Shown: positions 44,310-56,026, counted from the first letter of the stretch. The stretch is DNA of 64,000 nt from Larix kaempferi (GCA_027924585.1 BSBM01000125.1:5213001-5277000); one strand, 5' to 3'. Numbers and translations: made by a program. The notes: a model not told the origin generated them from the letters alone.

Positions 44310-46330
44310 TGCATAGCTGCGACTCCCTACCTTGCTCATTCTTTTGATTTTTGCAACTGTAATGTAACATCCCCTCCTATCATACCAACATGATGGAGAG
44401 GATCGTGATACTAAAATCTGGGCATCTAGCCCCATGAACTTACTAAATAAGCATTCACATAATATAAAAGATCATATGGAAATGTATAAGGATAAGAAAA
44501 CACAGCGGAAATAATAATCAATAACACATCCATCATACATTCAAGATATTCATCAAATAATAATTGCAAAGTTAACACAAGAGAGTACTTATCTTATAAT
44601 AGTAGTCCCAAGCAACTGGTTATGCAACTGCAACGTTCCACCCAACCATAGGCCAGTTGTGCTTATTAACCTCTTGATGCAACTGCCACCCCCGAGCTGG
44701 GCATGATTTCTACAAGGAACCAGGGAACAACAGACTCACACATAGCTAAGCATACACCAAGATGAGCCAAGCCAATCTTCAATTGGGTTTATCAGGTTGC
44801 TAGGAAATGGAAAGGAAGAATTTCTAAGCTAGTGAGCTCAACCACATAGCTATGGATACCTCTACAAGATCTATTTAGCTTGGCACCCACAATGCCTACA
44901 CACCCCTACTCAAGGAAGTATTCCCTTCATCAATTCACAGTCCCTCAGGCCATACCTTCCAATTCTAGAGTGTCCCAGGTGTGCATAGAAGAGTAGCCAG
45001 CCCTCTTGATCTTCTTGAGAGGTTACTCCCTTCACTAGGTTTATCAAGTCAATTCTGTCCACTACAACTCCAAGTTTCTTGCTCACAGGTTCAAATCAAA
45101 ATAGGGATGCACATAACAACAGAAGTCTAAGTGCTGGGCATGAAGAAACGTTTTTACAGTGAGATGCCCAAAGATGGGGTTTTCATTAGCTTCAGAAAAA
45201 CGTGGGAAACCCAAAAACGAAACTAGAAGATGGGGAACAACCCTGGGAAGCCAAATCCGTTCTTAGAAAAACGTCCATGGACATTCTGGGGCAAAAACGG
45301 CCTCCATAACAGTCCCAAATCGTGGTCCTCCTCTCCCAACCACTGTATAACACAAAAACAAGCTCACAGCCATGGAGAATGCAGGGAAAAATGCTAAAAA
45401 CATGATGAGGAAAGACCCAGTAGTTCAGACTGCGTGGGAGAGGAAAGACTGACTATTCAGAATGGCTTTGGGCACCATTTCGTGGGTGTTTTCTTGCCCA
45501 AGGAGACAAAATATGATTTCCCAGGTTGATGGCTTGCCCATACACGAAATTGGCTGCCACACCTCTTCATTCCCAAGGCATTAACTACCTCAACCAATTT
45601 CTGGAAGAATTAAATGAATGGGTGCATAACCCAAAATGGGTAGTTGGTGGTTTATGGGTTTTCTCATTGACACATGGATTAACACCATTGGCTCAAGGGT
45701 TTGAATAATTTTCCTCCCTATTCCTTGTAGAATCATGCCCCCATCTCTTTGTTGCATTGCATAGCTAGTTGTGGGTATTTTCATTAAAATTCGTATTTAC
45801 ATGATGTCTTATTTACATTGTGCCCATCTAGCAAAAGAACCATAGGCATCTATTTCTTTAATTACCGATACATAAAACGCTAAATCAATGGTGGGGCCTT
45901 GGCCTTGAGCTCCTCACCATGATTAAATTACAATATTTACATCATTTACAATTTAATGCAAAAAGGGGGTCAAAATGGGGACATTACATGTAACCTCGTT
46001 ATTCTCCATTCACTTCACTTTTTTAGCAGCTGCGACTCCGCTACTTTTCCTTATTTTGCCAAGTTTCGCAGCTGCAACTCCAATATTTTTATGCCTTTCG
46101 TTTTTCCAGTAGCTGTGACTCTGCCATTTTTGTCCATTCCGCCAAGACTAACAGCTGCGACTCCGCTATTCCCATTTCATTTTCATTTTTTGCCAGCAGC
46201 TGGGACTCCACTATTTATGCCTATTCCACCAAGTCTAGCAGCTGCGACTCCTCTATTTCCATTTCATTTTCTCCTTTTTCCAGCAGCTGCAACACCACTA
46301 TTCTTTCCTTTTCTCTAAATTTTTGTAGCT
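44310..46330 (+). repeat. CAGCTGCGACTCC minisatellite in gypsy C, split by D2
   Basis: Units of about 45-60 bp with a conserved AGCAGCTGCGACTCCGCTA core and a pyrimidine-rich spacer (TTTTCC, TTCATTTT), seen at about 44315 and then repeatedly from 46025 to 46330. It lies between integrase and the third ORF. Frames open through it encode low-complexity Pro/Phe/Ala repeats and are not genes. Confidence 0.8.
44363..45988 (+). mobile_element. Solo LTR D2, 1626 bp
   Basis: Starts TGTAACATCCCC and ends GGGGACATTACA, near-perfect inverted ends, with a perfect TGTAA duplication (44358-44362, 45989-45993). Matches D1 over its whole length. There is no internal region, so it arose by LTR-LTR recombination. 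It sits inside the minisatellite of gypsy C. Confidence 0.93.
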
Positions 46331-46803
46331 AGAACTCTACCATATTTCTCCAAACTCTGCTCAAGTTTTCATTCTTATTCATTATCTGCAACTCCGCTAG
46401 ATTGTTTGCATTTTGGAACAGTCTCGCCGCTAATGATATGACCTGGCTCAAATTTAAATGATGACTCCACAGCTCGAATGACAGTCTACCAAGAATGAAG
46501 GAAATTATTGGGCCATCTTGTTTTCCTATCAGCGTGAATGTACTTATCAGCTTGGTTGGCGGTGTCCAACTCATCTTGGCACACACGTATTCTACCAGAG
46601 ATGCGATTGTGAAATATCATGCCATGACAGAGTGGCGGCTTAAGCATTGATTTTGAAGGTACGGGTTCTAACTATAGTCATGATTAGGCATCTATTGACA
46701 TCGCAAGCAATAATGGTTATACTTGTTATTTACCCCCATCATCGATCCACAACAAATCAACTAAATCAAAATCACATTTAAAATTGTTACTTGTACTTAT
46801 GGT

Positions 46804-47301
46804 TTGACCGCCATTCTACCTTACCTCCGTTTTATCCCAAAATTAACTGTGCCACCTTTCCAAAAATGCTCAATTCAAACTTCAACTATCCATCAACTGT
46901 GTCTGCATGTATTCAGTTCGATGTTCAAAACTGTAACTGCTATATTCGTTACAATATTTCGCAAAAAGCTCAGTGGTATGGGTATCCCTGTGAGGTATGA
47001 GCCTTTAACAATAGAATCTTTGTATAAGAACATAGATGTCTTTGCTATCTTTCAAGAAGCAGGGTGGACAAACTATTTTCAACACTTGAATGGTTTTCAT
47101 GAGGAAACAACCCTTGAATTTGCTCAAAACTTGACGAGCACTCATTCAAAGGTTCTAGGCATAAGGGTAGATGTTTTAGAGGTAATCTTGGCAGAGGTAA
47201 CGGGACTTCCTAGAATCGGGAAGCGTTGGATTAGTCAGAAACTCCATCACCCGACTGCAAGTGAGGATTTCCTGGCAGCAGGGGAGAGTGTTCGACCATG
47301 A
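46804..47301 (+). pseudogene. Gypsy C third ORF, N-terminal part
   Basis: A 165-residue frame with LSGMGIPVRYEPLTIESLYK, FHEETTLEFAQNLTSTHSKV and VDVLEVILAEVTGLPRIGKR. The last motif is typical of plant retroelement ORFs that lie between integrase and the 3' LTR in Tat-group gypsy elements. A stop at 47299-47301 is followed almost at once by the next frame, so the two were one protein. Its overall build (helical globular part, acidic linker, coiled coil) matches that of the two coiled-coil ORFs at 0-3 and 10-21 kb, though residue identity is low. Function unknown. Confidence 0.65.
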
Positions 47302-47313
47302 GGTAGAGGAACA

Positions 47314-47853
47314 GTGCTGGAGACTCTTCCAAGTCCTTGGGACCAAGTTGCACTCTTCTTAGAGAAATATATTATATGTGAAGGGAGGTACAATGTTGTT
47401 TACATTTATGAATTTTTCCTCCTATCACATTTACATTATCGTAAGCTACTAAATATGCCATACTATCTTCTTAGATCCTTGCAACGCATGGCTTATTATG
47501 CTAAAAGAGCTCAACACCCCTTATCATCCCTCTCAAATCATGGGCTGATTAAATTATTGATCTTACAGGCCCTGGCATATAACAAGTTGACTTGGGGGCA
47601 ACTCTTGGTTCATCCAAGAGCACCCAGGGAATTCTTTTCGAAGATAGCGGATGAGGACTGGAGTTCCTCAAACTCAGTTGGGGGGAGGATTGGAACACCA
47701 GAAGTTCGATTGGAGGATGAAGAGGAGATTGAAACTGAGGCAGCTAAAATCGCAATAGTAGAAGAGAAATGTCAGGCGAAAGCAGTAGCAGAAAGTGGTC
47801 TAGAAGCTTTGAATGTGGAGACCTTCCCTGAAATAAGAAGAAATTTAATTTGA
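47314..47853 (+). pseudogene. Gypsy C third ORF, middle part
   Basis: Encodes PWDQVALFLEKYIICEGRYN, YEFFLLSHLHYRKLLNMPYY and SNHGLIKLLILQALAYNKL, then an acidic stretch (RLEDEEEIETEAAKIAIVEE). A stop at 47851-47853 is followed by a Lys-rich segment in another frame (KRRKIK near 47955), the basic linker. Continues the ORF above. Confidence 0.6.
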
Positions 47854-48093
47854 AAGGAGGGATTTGGCCCTGTTTCTAAGGCGATAGGATTTTTTCTACC
47901 TCAGAGGAGAAAAGAAGGGCTAATAAGAAAAGGCTAGACATCCAGCCCAGCGAAAAGGAGAAAAATCAAAACGGCTACTACAGCAGAAGCAGGTCAATTT
48001 ATTGGGGCATAAATTGGGACTCCCATCTTAAAACCCTGACCACCTGCTGATACACAAGAACCTGCTATAGAAGAACCTCAAATAGAGAATCTT

Positions 48094-48363
48094 ATGTTTG
48101 AAAATGAACTGTTAAAGGAGGAGGTGCAAGTGCTTCGTGCAGAACTAGAAAAATGGAAGGAGACATGCCGGAAACAGGCAAAGAAATATGCGAGTTCAAT
48201 GGTGGAAGCTACAGACCAACTGGGGAATTTATCGTCCATTCAGGGGAATGAAGGACAACCAAAAATGATATGCCCGGAATGTGGAGATATTTTTAATATG
48301 GCAGGGCATAAAGTTACAGTAGTGTACCTAGCATTACAGAAACCCTCAGGAGCAAGACAATAA
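48094..48363 (+). pseudogene. Gypsy C third ORF, coiled coil and zinc-ribbon-like end
   Basis: Starts with a coiled coil (ELLKEEVQVLRAELEKWKET), then a CPECGDIFNMAGH motif that could be half of a zinc-binding site, and ends at TAA 48361-48363. The polypurine tract follows 390 bp later. Confidence 0.6.
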
Positions 48364-48752
48364 AAGCAATTATCCCAGGGCATAGCCTCATGGTTTCAGG
48401 AACATTGAATTGATTCAGTTGGCCAAAAGAATCAAGAAATATGACATTGTTACACAAGAACGAGTGCCCTCAAAATTTCTTTTTTGTTGGAATTACAACT
48501 CAGGAAAAAGATGCTGAGACGGGGACATAAGGAAAATATAATTTTTCAGAAGGACCAACACAATTGAAAATCTGGTGAGTTCCAATATAAGACAAAGCTG
48601 CTAAGGGTAAGGAGAGGATGTCACACAAGAACTAGCGTTTCCAATGGCTAATTGTCAAAATTGATTCCTTCTACTCACTTGCTTAATATGAACGAGGATC
48701 AGAGTTAGGCTCGAACTAATCGGCTGTTGCATGAGGACATGCAATTGGATAG

Positions 48753-48763
48753 TTGGGGGGAGA
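48753..48763 (+). promoter_or_regulatory. Polypurine tract of gypsy C
   Basis: TTGGGGGGAGA immediately before the 3' LTR. Confidence 0.85.
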
Positions 48764-50161
48764 TGTTGGGCCCTGGAAATGCCCCTTTTTGACAATACCT
48801 ATTTCATCATTTTGCCTAGTTACACCCTACTTTCATAAACCATGTACATGCATTTTTCTAGATTAATCAACAGTCCTGACAAGTTATACATCATTATTGT
48901 TTCATTTAATTAAATGCTTAAGATTGTTATGGTTATGAATTCTAGCCTTCGATTTATGCTATCTTGTGTTGATTTCATTAAGTTAAGATCAAAGCACAGG
49001 TGTATCAGTCGCAATGCCTTGGGAAAGAATCACACGTGGTGCCAGTTGTTACTCTTTTGATTTGATTCCTCATATTTCAAGGGACAGTGCATCTCTCCAC
49101 GTGAAGCTGTAATAGGTCGCTAGAACAGAGTATAGCTGCGATAGACAGGACACCTCCCAATGTGTTAAACCGTTGATCCATTGACTGCCAATGTAACAAC
49201 ATCCTTCATGATTAACGGCCTCATTCATTATGGTTGTAACCGTTTAGCTATAACTCTGCAGCACGAAGATCAGATATCTTCATTGCTACACACAATTAGT
49301 GTATCGCGAACTGTATTTTGCATGTATAAATATGGGAAGGCTTTGAAAGTCTGGGGTTGGATAATTATCATTTTGTATAGGCTGTAACAGAGGCTGATAC
49401 TATGGATTACCATATTTTAATGAAGAGTAGAGTTATTTCTATTTCTGTGTCTTAATTCGTGGTAGTTCATGGCATCTCTGTTAGAAGTCCAGGGCCCTCC
49501 TTCTCACAGAGATTGCTGAGTTAAGTAGGTAGTTAGATTAATTCATTTCCTGTTGTGTGTTGTGGAATTGCATTAGGCGTATTTCTGATAGCTGCAACAG
49601 AGATTTATGATTGCATTCTTTATTGGTAGTTTATTCTTTGCATTACGAATAGCTCCAATTCCTTTCAGCATTTATGCTTCCTAGGATTTCCAATGATTAT
49701 CAATTTAGAGTTCAAGTTTATTTTCTAATTCTGGTTGTTGTTGTATCTTTAGTTGAATTCATAGATTAGGCAGATTATGATTGAGTTATAGTAGTTGTTG
49801 GATGAATCATTTTGGTAAAGATTGAATACTGTAGTTTGATAATTATAGGATTTAACTTCTTGCAAAAGTAATTTAGTTCATTTATATTCTTAGACCAGTA
49901 ACTGCTAGGTTGATTTTTGTAGGAAGGTAGTTGGACTTTGAATTCCTAGATGCATGAGTTAGATTAGTTTTCTTTATGGAATGAGTTTGGTTGAGCAGAT
50001 AGGTAGGATTATTATCTCTATTCAGTTAATCAACTACTTGAAATGTTTATGCATAGATTGTGCTTATTCCCATTGAAATAAAAGAATTCCCTGGGTTTGA
50101 CAATTTATATTGAGCATCCTATGTGTTAGTTGTAATTAATTAGCATATAGGGTGACCAACA
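48764..50161 (+). repeat. 3' LTR of gypsy C, 1398 bp
   Basis: Starts TGTTGGGCCCTGG and ends GGTGACCAACA (TGTTGG/CCAACA inverted ends), followed by CCTTC. A TATAAATA box at 49325-49332 lies mid-LTR. Confidence 0.93.
49325..49332 (+). promoter_or_regulatory. TATA box of the gypsy C LTR
   Basis: TATAAATA in a GCATG-TATAAATA-TGGG context, 561 bp into the LTR, a usual place for the U3/R border. Confidence 0.6.
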
Positions 50162-50302
50162 CCTTCTATTGCCAAAAACAAACATTTAAATAAAAAACCC
50201 AAGCCCTCCCATTTACAGATTTTCATTAGGAGAATAGTTTTTCTATGGGTTATCTGGGGTAAGGTAGTTCCTTCCATTCACACTGATCTAAGCACATATC
50301 TT
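50162..50302. other. Target sequence between gypsy C and copia G
   Basis: 141 bp of older sequence: it begins with the CCTTC duplication of C and ends with the ATCTT duplication of G. It continues, after G, at 58524. No gene. Confidence 0.7.
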
Positions 50303-50908
50303 TGTTGAAATATTGTAACTTCAAAGAATATTATATTTGTACTTTATTGTTCCGAAGATGTTTCATTCCTCCGAGAAGATCTTATTGTATATCCAGAGAT
50401 GTTTATTCCTCCGTCGGAATGTGGTAGCTTGGGTTATTAGAATTCCCTAGTGGGATTCGACCATGTATCTGTTATGTGGGTCAAAGGGTTATTAGACCAC
50501 CCTAGAGGGGTCATCCCAGTCAGTTTTAATGGGGTGTTTAACCCAGTGGTAAAGTCGGGGCCGACCTAGTTAATATAAAATACAAGTCGGAGATGTGTAT
50601 AAATAGAGGAGGTGTATTCCTCACTTAACTCACTCATTCATTCACTTGTGAGTGGTGCACTTGTGTGAGAGAGGTATGCTATGGAGGAGGAGGAGCTCAT
50701 GTCTTTTATTTACATCTTTGTATTTTCTGATCATCTATATTGAGGAAGCTTTGCTGGGTTTTGTACCCCATGAGGGTTTCCCAGGATAAATCTGTGTCTC
50801 TTGTGTTTATGACGTGCTTGTTGTTTCTTCAGTGATCCCGTATATGCTATTATTATGAAATGGAATGTAATGATGATATTTTCTATCTTAGCATATTGAA
50901 TCTTAACA
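50303..50908 (+). repeat. 5' LTR of copia G
   Basis: 606 bp, starts TGTTGAAATATTG, ends TTGAATCTTAACA. Shares with E and F the U3 hairpins (50353-50373 is the first), GGGTTATTAGACC motifs and TATAAATAGAGG near 50598. Confidence 0.95.
50598..50605 (+). promoter_or_regulatory. TATA box of copia G 5' LTR
   Basis: TATAAATA followed by GAGGAGGTG; the same box occurs at 58208-58215 in the 3' LTR. Confidence 0.7.
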
Positions 50909-50920
50909 TGGTATCAAAGG
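50909..50920 (+). promoter_or_regulatory. Primer-binding site of copia G
   Basis: TGGTATCAAAGG directly abuts the LTR; initiator-Met tRNA type as in E. Confidence 0.85.
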
Positions 50921-51594
50921 TAACCTGAAGGAAGGCAATGTATGGCACTTACGACACTTGCTTCACTTGCGACAATTTGAAGGTTAGGGTTTTATATAGC
51001 AAAAACCAGTCATCGTGGAACTTTCGCTATAAATCCCTTTTTGCAAAGGTTCAGGATCTGAAACATTTACAAAGCATATATAACATCCCCATGTACCCTG
51101 TGTCCAAAGGAAACCCTCAGAATCGTTGTACTTTGTGAGTTATGATCAGTACAAGTTAGGGTTTCTGCCTCTTCTAGATCTCAGTCATAATTTGGTGACT
51201 TAGGTAAAAAGGTCATAACTTGGGCTAGGAATATCCAAATTAAATTTAGTAAAAAGTGACAGGTAGTACACAGACTATACTATCTCAGTAAACTTTTTTA
51301 GAAGCCAAAGTTGAACCAGTGACATGTGGAACACCATACAAGTTTTCTCTCCTGTTTTATCACATAAACAGGTCACATTGCAACACTTGGCATAACACTC
51401 TCTCAAAAAATCCAATTGAGGTAAAACCTATCGAGATGGAAAGATAACAGGTCAGTATACCATAGAAAAAAAAATTTAGACCCTATGGATTGAAAAGTTT
51501 GGAGTTACAGTAGAAGCAATCAGGTACATATTTCTTTCAAAATAGAATTATTTTTGGAGCACCTTCATTCATGGCTTCCGAAATTTAGGGTTTT

Positions 51595-51910
51595 GGAGAA
51601 AGTTAGAATATTTTGAATCAGAGTCCATGGCTGAATTCTACTCAGGAAAATTGAAATTTAGAGACCAAGATCGAATTTTTTGGTTGGGTAGAAGACCGGG
51701 CTTGATCAAACCCCAGTTCGGGATTTTGATCGAAAAGATGAAAAACTAGGGCTTCAGCAAAAGTTGGAATTTTTTAAGTCTATGACCACGGCTGGAATCT
51801 CCTCAGAAAAATAAGAGTTTAGAGCCTTGGATCAAACCTTTTGATTAGGAAGAAGGGTGGGCTCCATCAAACCCTATTTCGGGATCCTATCCAGAAGATC
51901 CAGAAGTTTC
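51595..51910 (+). repeat. Tandem duplication of the leader, 161-bp period, copia G
   Basis: AGTTAGAATATTTTGAATCA at 51601 recurs as AGTTGGAATTTTTTAAGTCT at 51762. In both units the next blocks are CATGGCTG or CACGGCTG, then CTCAG-AAAAT, TTTAGAG, TTGG-TAGAAG and ATCAAACCC, in that order. Confidence 0.8.
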
Positions 51911-52914
51911 AAAGGCAATTTTTGAGGGGTCAAATTTTGGAGATTTCAAAATTGAAGTATGCAAGTTTGATCAGCTTAGCAAGACACATTCTTCCATACA
52001 TTCAGAAGTGTGAAAGTCAAAGTTTGAGTTTTTAGGGTTTCTCTGACAAACCCTAATCGATCCCTAGATCTAGTTTCATGGGGAGTTGAGGCTAAGGCCT
52101 TACATAAGAAGACTACAAGAATTTCCTGATAGGTATGACTTGAGGAAATACAGGTATGTCTTGAAATCTAACTCTTGATTAAGTTAATAATATTTTGTCT
52201 TCATATTATTTAGGTTAGTACAATCTTGATTAATGATAGAATTGTCTTATCACCCTAGTAAAAGTATGAATCCATGATAGAAGACGTTCATTGATTAGGG
52301 CTATATGATTGTACTAATGCACTGTGGTGTTGTATGAGTTTGATGTTGTCTGCTAACAAGATACAAGTACATCATGAAAGACAAATCAAGTTCCATGACC
52401 ATGATGACATGAAGACAAAGACTCATCCATAATATTTAATCACATAGAAGGTCTACTTACAAGGTATGTATGAATTTGTTCTATTATGCTTAACCTATGA
52501 GATATGTAGATTCTAGCACAGGATCTCTAAATCATTGAAGAGAACAAAGAAGATATTGTTTAGGTATACTAATCCAGGTATGTTTTCCTATATCAAGTGA
52601 GAATCTTACCTTCTATTAGGATCCCTTATATAAGTATACTTGGTATGATTGGTTATGCTTATTCATAAAATCAGAAATGTAAGTAATCAAGGGTTTATGC
52701 ATATTATGTCTCTTATCTTGATTGATGATTTAATTAACCAGAAGAGTCCTATGATCAAATAAGAATATGCATGAGTAAAAGAAGACTTCCCTGAAACCTT
52801 GAATACTAATGTTTATTATCTTGGTGAAATTGCGAACCTGGGAAACAATTTTGTGACAAACAGAGTGAAAAAAGGGAGCGCGGGCGAATCATCACGCGAA
52901 AATAAGTCAATTTC

Positions 52915-53061
52915 AAACTCTAGGCCGAGAGTTTTCAGATTTCAAACTCTCGCTCGAGAGTTTAAATAAACTCTAGGCCGAGAGTTTGAACCAATCTCCA
53001 TGCTGTATTTTAAAAAAAACTCTCGGATGAGAGTTTGAACTAAACTCTCGGTTGAGAGTTT
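52915..53061. repeat. Cluster of five 20-bp palindromes
   Basis: Five units of form AAACTCT-N6-AGAGTTT at 52915-52934, 52944-52963, 52968-52987, 53017-53036 and 53042-53061. Arms of seven to eight bases are conserved and only the centre varies (AGGCCG, CGCTCG, AGGCCG, CGGATG, CGGTTG). Starts are 29, 24, 49 and 25 bp apart, close to multiples of about 25. Function unknown. Confidence 0.93.
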
Positions 53062-53217
53062 GGAAGATATTTTTTTCACCCAAGAGTTTATGGTCAACAA
53101 ACCTGCGAAAATATATGGCATCTTTCTGGAACCTACAACTTCAGCAAGCCCGAACCCCTGCAAATTCTAAATATTATTTGTTGGACTTGGTAGCAATGGA
53201 TTCATCTTCGAATCTAG

Positions 53218-53331
53218 TTTCCAATGATATAATAATTGTTTCATTTCGACTTGAATTTCTATTTATTAATATATTTTTTCTAAACCTTATCCCTTTCCAA
53301 TGATATAATAATTGTTTCATTTCGACTTGAA
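53218..53331 (+). repeat. 38-bp exact direct repeat, copies 76 bp apart
   Basis: TTTCCAATGATATAATAATT... occupies 53218-53255 and again 53294-53331; the 38 bases of spacer between them are unrelated. Confidence 0.88.
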
Positions 53332-54729
53332 AATCACCTGAAATGAAAATTCAATATCATAACAAAGACAACACCAAAAACTTTGAAATTTCACAGAGAT
53401 CATAATTGGCTCGTCCTCTTCAAAAGGGTACTTTTAGTTTTTCCAATAAGAGTCACATTTGAAAGAAAATGTGAAGACAAAAACATGTGTCGATAATGCA
53501 CCATTTTTTGAGCATACGTTGTTTCGATAAATAATAAAAAATAGTTCCCGAGTCTTAAAAAACTCAAAATATAGTCCAGGATCCAGTGTAGTGTGTGTAC
53601 ATTATGAGCCTTCAATTTTTTCCCTAAAATGAATAATCATCTATCAAAAAATCATCATCAACACAAGTCACTCATTATCCATACCTAAAATTTTCGAGTA
53701 TATGTCGTCTATTGACAACAAATTTGTCCCACGATATGTCCATAAAAAAATTAAAAAAATACGAGTAGAAAGATAATTCAATTCTCTAAAACCTTTGTGT
53801 TTACTTCAAGTTGAAATTCCTAAGGGAGATATGGGTTTGAAGAGGTCGAAGTTGAAAAATATAAAATTTAGCAGTTTTGTTTGTCAAAAACAAGCCAAAA
53901 TTGTTTCCCAACTTCATGTTTTCACCCATCTATGATCATGACTATACATATTCAAGATTATTTAGAATTATAATGTTTTGATAATATTGAGATTATACTA
54001 ATGAATGTATGTTTGTGTATGAGATCATGGGGATGACACTAGTGCACACTTGAGCATGCATAGTGGTACAGAATGAATAGAAGTTCAAAATTTATATAGA
54101 AGATCAAGCGGGAGGCAACCATACAAACATAAAAGATAAGTATTTGAGTTGTTATTTGAAATAGTAAATGATATTGCTTGTAATAGTTGTATGCATATTT
54201 GAATTCCTAGAATATATCATGCCGAGTGTAAACATTCATATAACATTGAACAATATACTACTAATATGCATATGATAGGTAAGTTGGACAAACATTCCAT
54301 TGTTGCTTGTCTAGAATGAAACCTATTTGCTTACATGCTGAGAGTTGTGCACACTCTCGATAGTATGTTCTGGTAGAGATGGAAGGCATCTAGATAGCCA
54401 CTGTATGCATACAGGATATGGAAAAGTGTTGTGCCAAAGTATTAATCAAGATAGTAGCATAACTATGTAAATCATATCTGTATGCATAATAGGTTATCAT
54501 GTCAACATTATTTGATGATTATGAAGTATTACTAATCATGTACTTAATTTTGATTTGTAGGAAATATCATGAAGAATGATGAACAACGAACAAGTGATGG
54601 ATGTTCAAACAAGAATATTTACAAATCAAACATAATAAAGAAGGCTCGTGGCTAGAATATTCTCTTAGAAAGAGGAAGAGGATCATGACGAGATGTTTGC
54701 TCCAAGGGACTAGATAAGACAATTATCTT

Positions 54730-56005
54730 AATAGTGTAATTGAAGAAGAAATGTGAATCGAGAAAACTCCCAGGATTCAATTAAAGAAAGCTCTATATGG
54801 GTACCCAGGATCGATAATCATTTGATGAGCTTAATGATCACCATGGGTGATGTGGATTTCAACCCTTGCTAGAAGGTTGAAGATGGTTTCTTTGTATAGA
54901 TGACATGGATGCAAGAAGGAACTGACCATGGAGTTCGAATGATCTCGAGGCTCATATCAGTAGACCCATATGACGAGAGATGGCACAGATAGATATGCAA
55001 AAGATCACTCAATGCAGAGTGTTAATGATGTTCAGTCACAGAGGGAGAATTGACAGTTTCTTGATAAGCTTGCCCTTTACCAAAAGTAAAGCTGATCCGT
55101 TACGAATGATGAACCTGTCATACTATTACTGTATGTGGATGATCTATTTCTACAAATAGATCATGAAAAGAAAGAAGAAGATGGCTGCAGAAATGAAAAT
55201 GAAAGATCTCAGATTGATGCATTACTTCCTAGGTCTGGAAGTATGGCAAGGCTCAGAAGGAATATTTCTCATCCCGGGAAGGTATGCTGTGGAAATCTTG
55301 AGAAGAATTGATATGTTGGAATGTGAAGCCATGGCCACTCTCATGGGTTCCAACTTGAAGTTGTTAGCTGATGACTTCTCATAATTAGTTGATGTGAATC
55401 TGTACAGACATATTATTGGGTCGTTGATGTATCTGACGAATACCAGGCCATATATATGCCTTGTTGTGAACACCTTGAGTTAGTATCTAGTGGAAACTAG
55501 ATGTTTTCACCTGATGGTTTCAAAGCATATGATGAGGTACCTAAAGGGTACGATAGACTTTGATCTATGTTATCTTGGAGATCATGACTTCAGATGGATA
55601 CACAGATGTTGATTGGGTAGGAAGTGTATCAAATAGGAAGAGCACATCGAAAGGATGTTATTGTTTGGGATCGACCATGTTCTCATGGTTTAGCAGGAAG
55701 CAGTCTAGTGTGGCTCTCAGCACAAGTGGAATATATGGCTGCTTGCTATGCTAGTTATGAAGTAGTATGGCTTCAAGATTGTTTGACTTAGAGATAGACC
55801 CAACTGTGATCCTATGTGACAAACAGAGTTGTATCAAGATGGCAGAGAATCCAGTGTTCCATGATAAGTCAAAGCACATAGAGATCTGACATTTCTATAT
55901 AAAAGATATGGTGCAGAAAGGAACTATAAAGTTCGAATTTGTAACAAGTTGCCAATGTACTAACCAAACCTCTACCTCAAGTAAAGTTTGAGTATTTCTG
56001 AGACA
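54730..56005 (+). pseudogene. Copia G RT and RNase H remnants
   Basis: Fragments match E in order: SVIEEEM and LKKALYG near 54735-54800, YVDDLFL near 55133, MKDLRLMHYFLGLEVWQGSE at 55205, DMLECEAMATLMGSNLK near 55310, IIGSLMYLTNTRP near 55412, then RNase H with VDWVGSVSNRKSTSKG near 55610 and SRKQSSVALST near 55695. Deletions, stops and frameshifts separate them; the region between LKKALYG and YVDD is mostly lost. Cannot encode an enzyme. Confidence 0.88.
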
Positions 56006-56026
56006 AGATTGGTAGGACCCTTCTCG

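Larger units (their letters stand above)
31091..50161 (+). mobile_element. Ty3/gypsy element C with nested insertions
   Basis: The first base of the 5' LTR (TGTTGGGCCC) is at 31091 and the last of the 3' LTR (GGTGACCAACA) at 50161. A perfect CCTTC duplication flanks both (31086-31090, 50162-50166). The 19.1 kb include solo LTR D1 with copia A and gypsy B inside, and solo LTR D2. Removing them leaves about 5.7 kb: the first 307 bp of the 5' LTR, fused by deletion to RNase H and the start of integrase; a CAGCTGC minisatellite; a third ORF; a polypurine tract; and a complete 1398-bp 3' LTR. Gag, protease, RT and the rest of integrase are lost. An extra ORF after integrase suggests the Tat/Ogre group (inference). 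Confidence 0.92.
50921..54729 (+). other. Non-coding interior of copia G
   Basis: No gag, protease or integrase motif is visible in any frame. The part at about 51590-51905 matches the leader of E (GGTTGGGTAGAA-type segments) in two tandem units, so it derives from the 5' untranslated leader. From about 52100 to 54700 the sequence is AT-rich and unrelated to E. It includes the palindrome cluster and a 38-bp direct repeat listed separately. Confidence 0.7.

Noticed and set aside
45956-46318. 120-residue open frame rich in Pro, Phe and Ala
   Set aside because: Spans the end of solo LTR D2 and the minisatellite; no protein could have been conserved across that junction.
52915-53061. Palindromic repeats considered as a CRISPR array
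   Set aside because: Only five 20-bp units with short, unequal spacers in a plant retroelement, with no cas genes.
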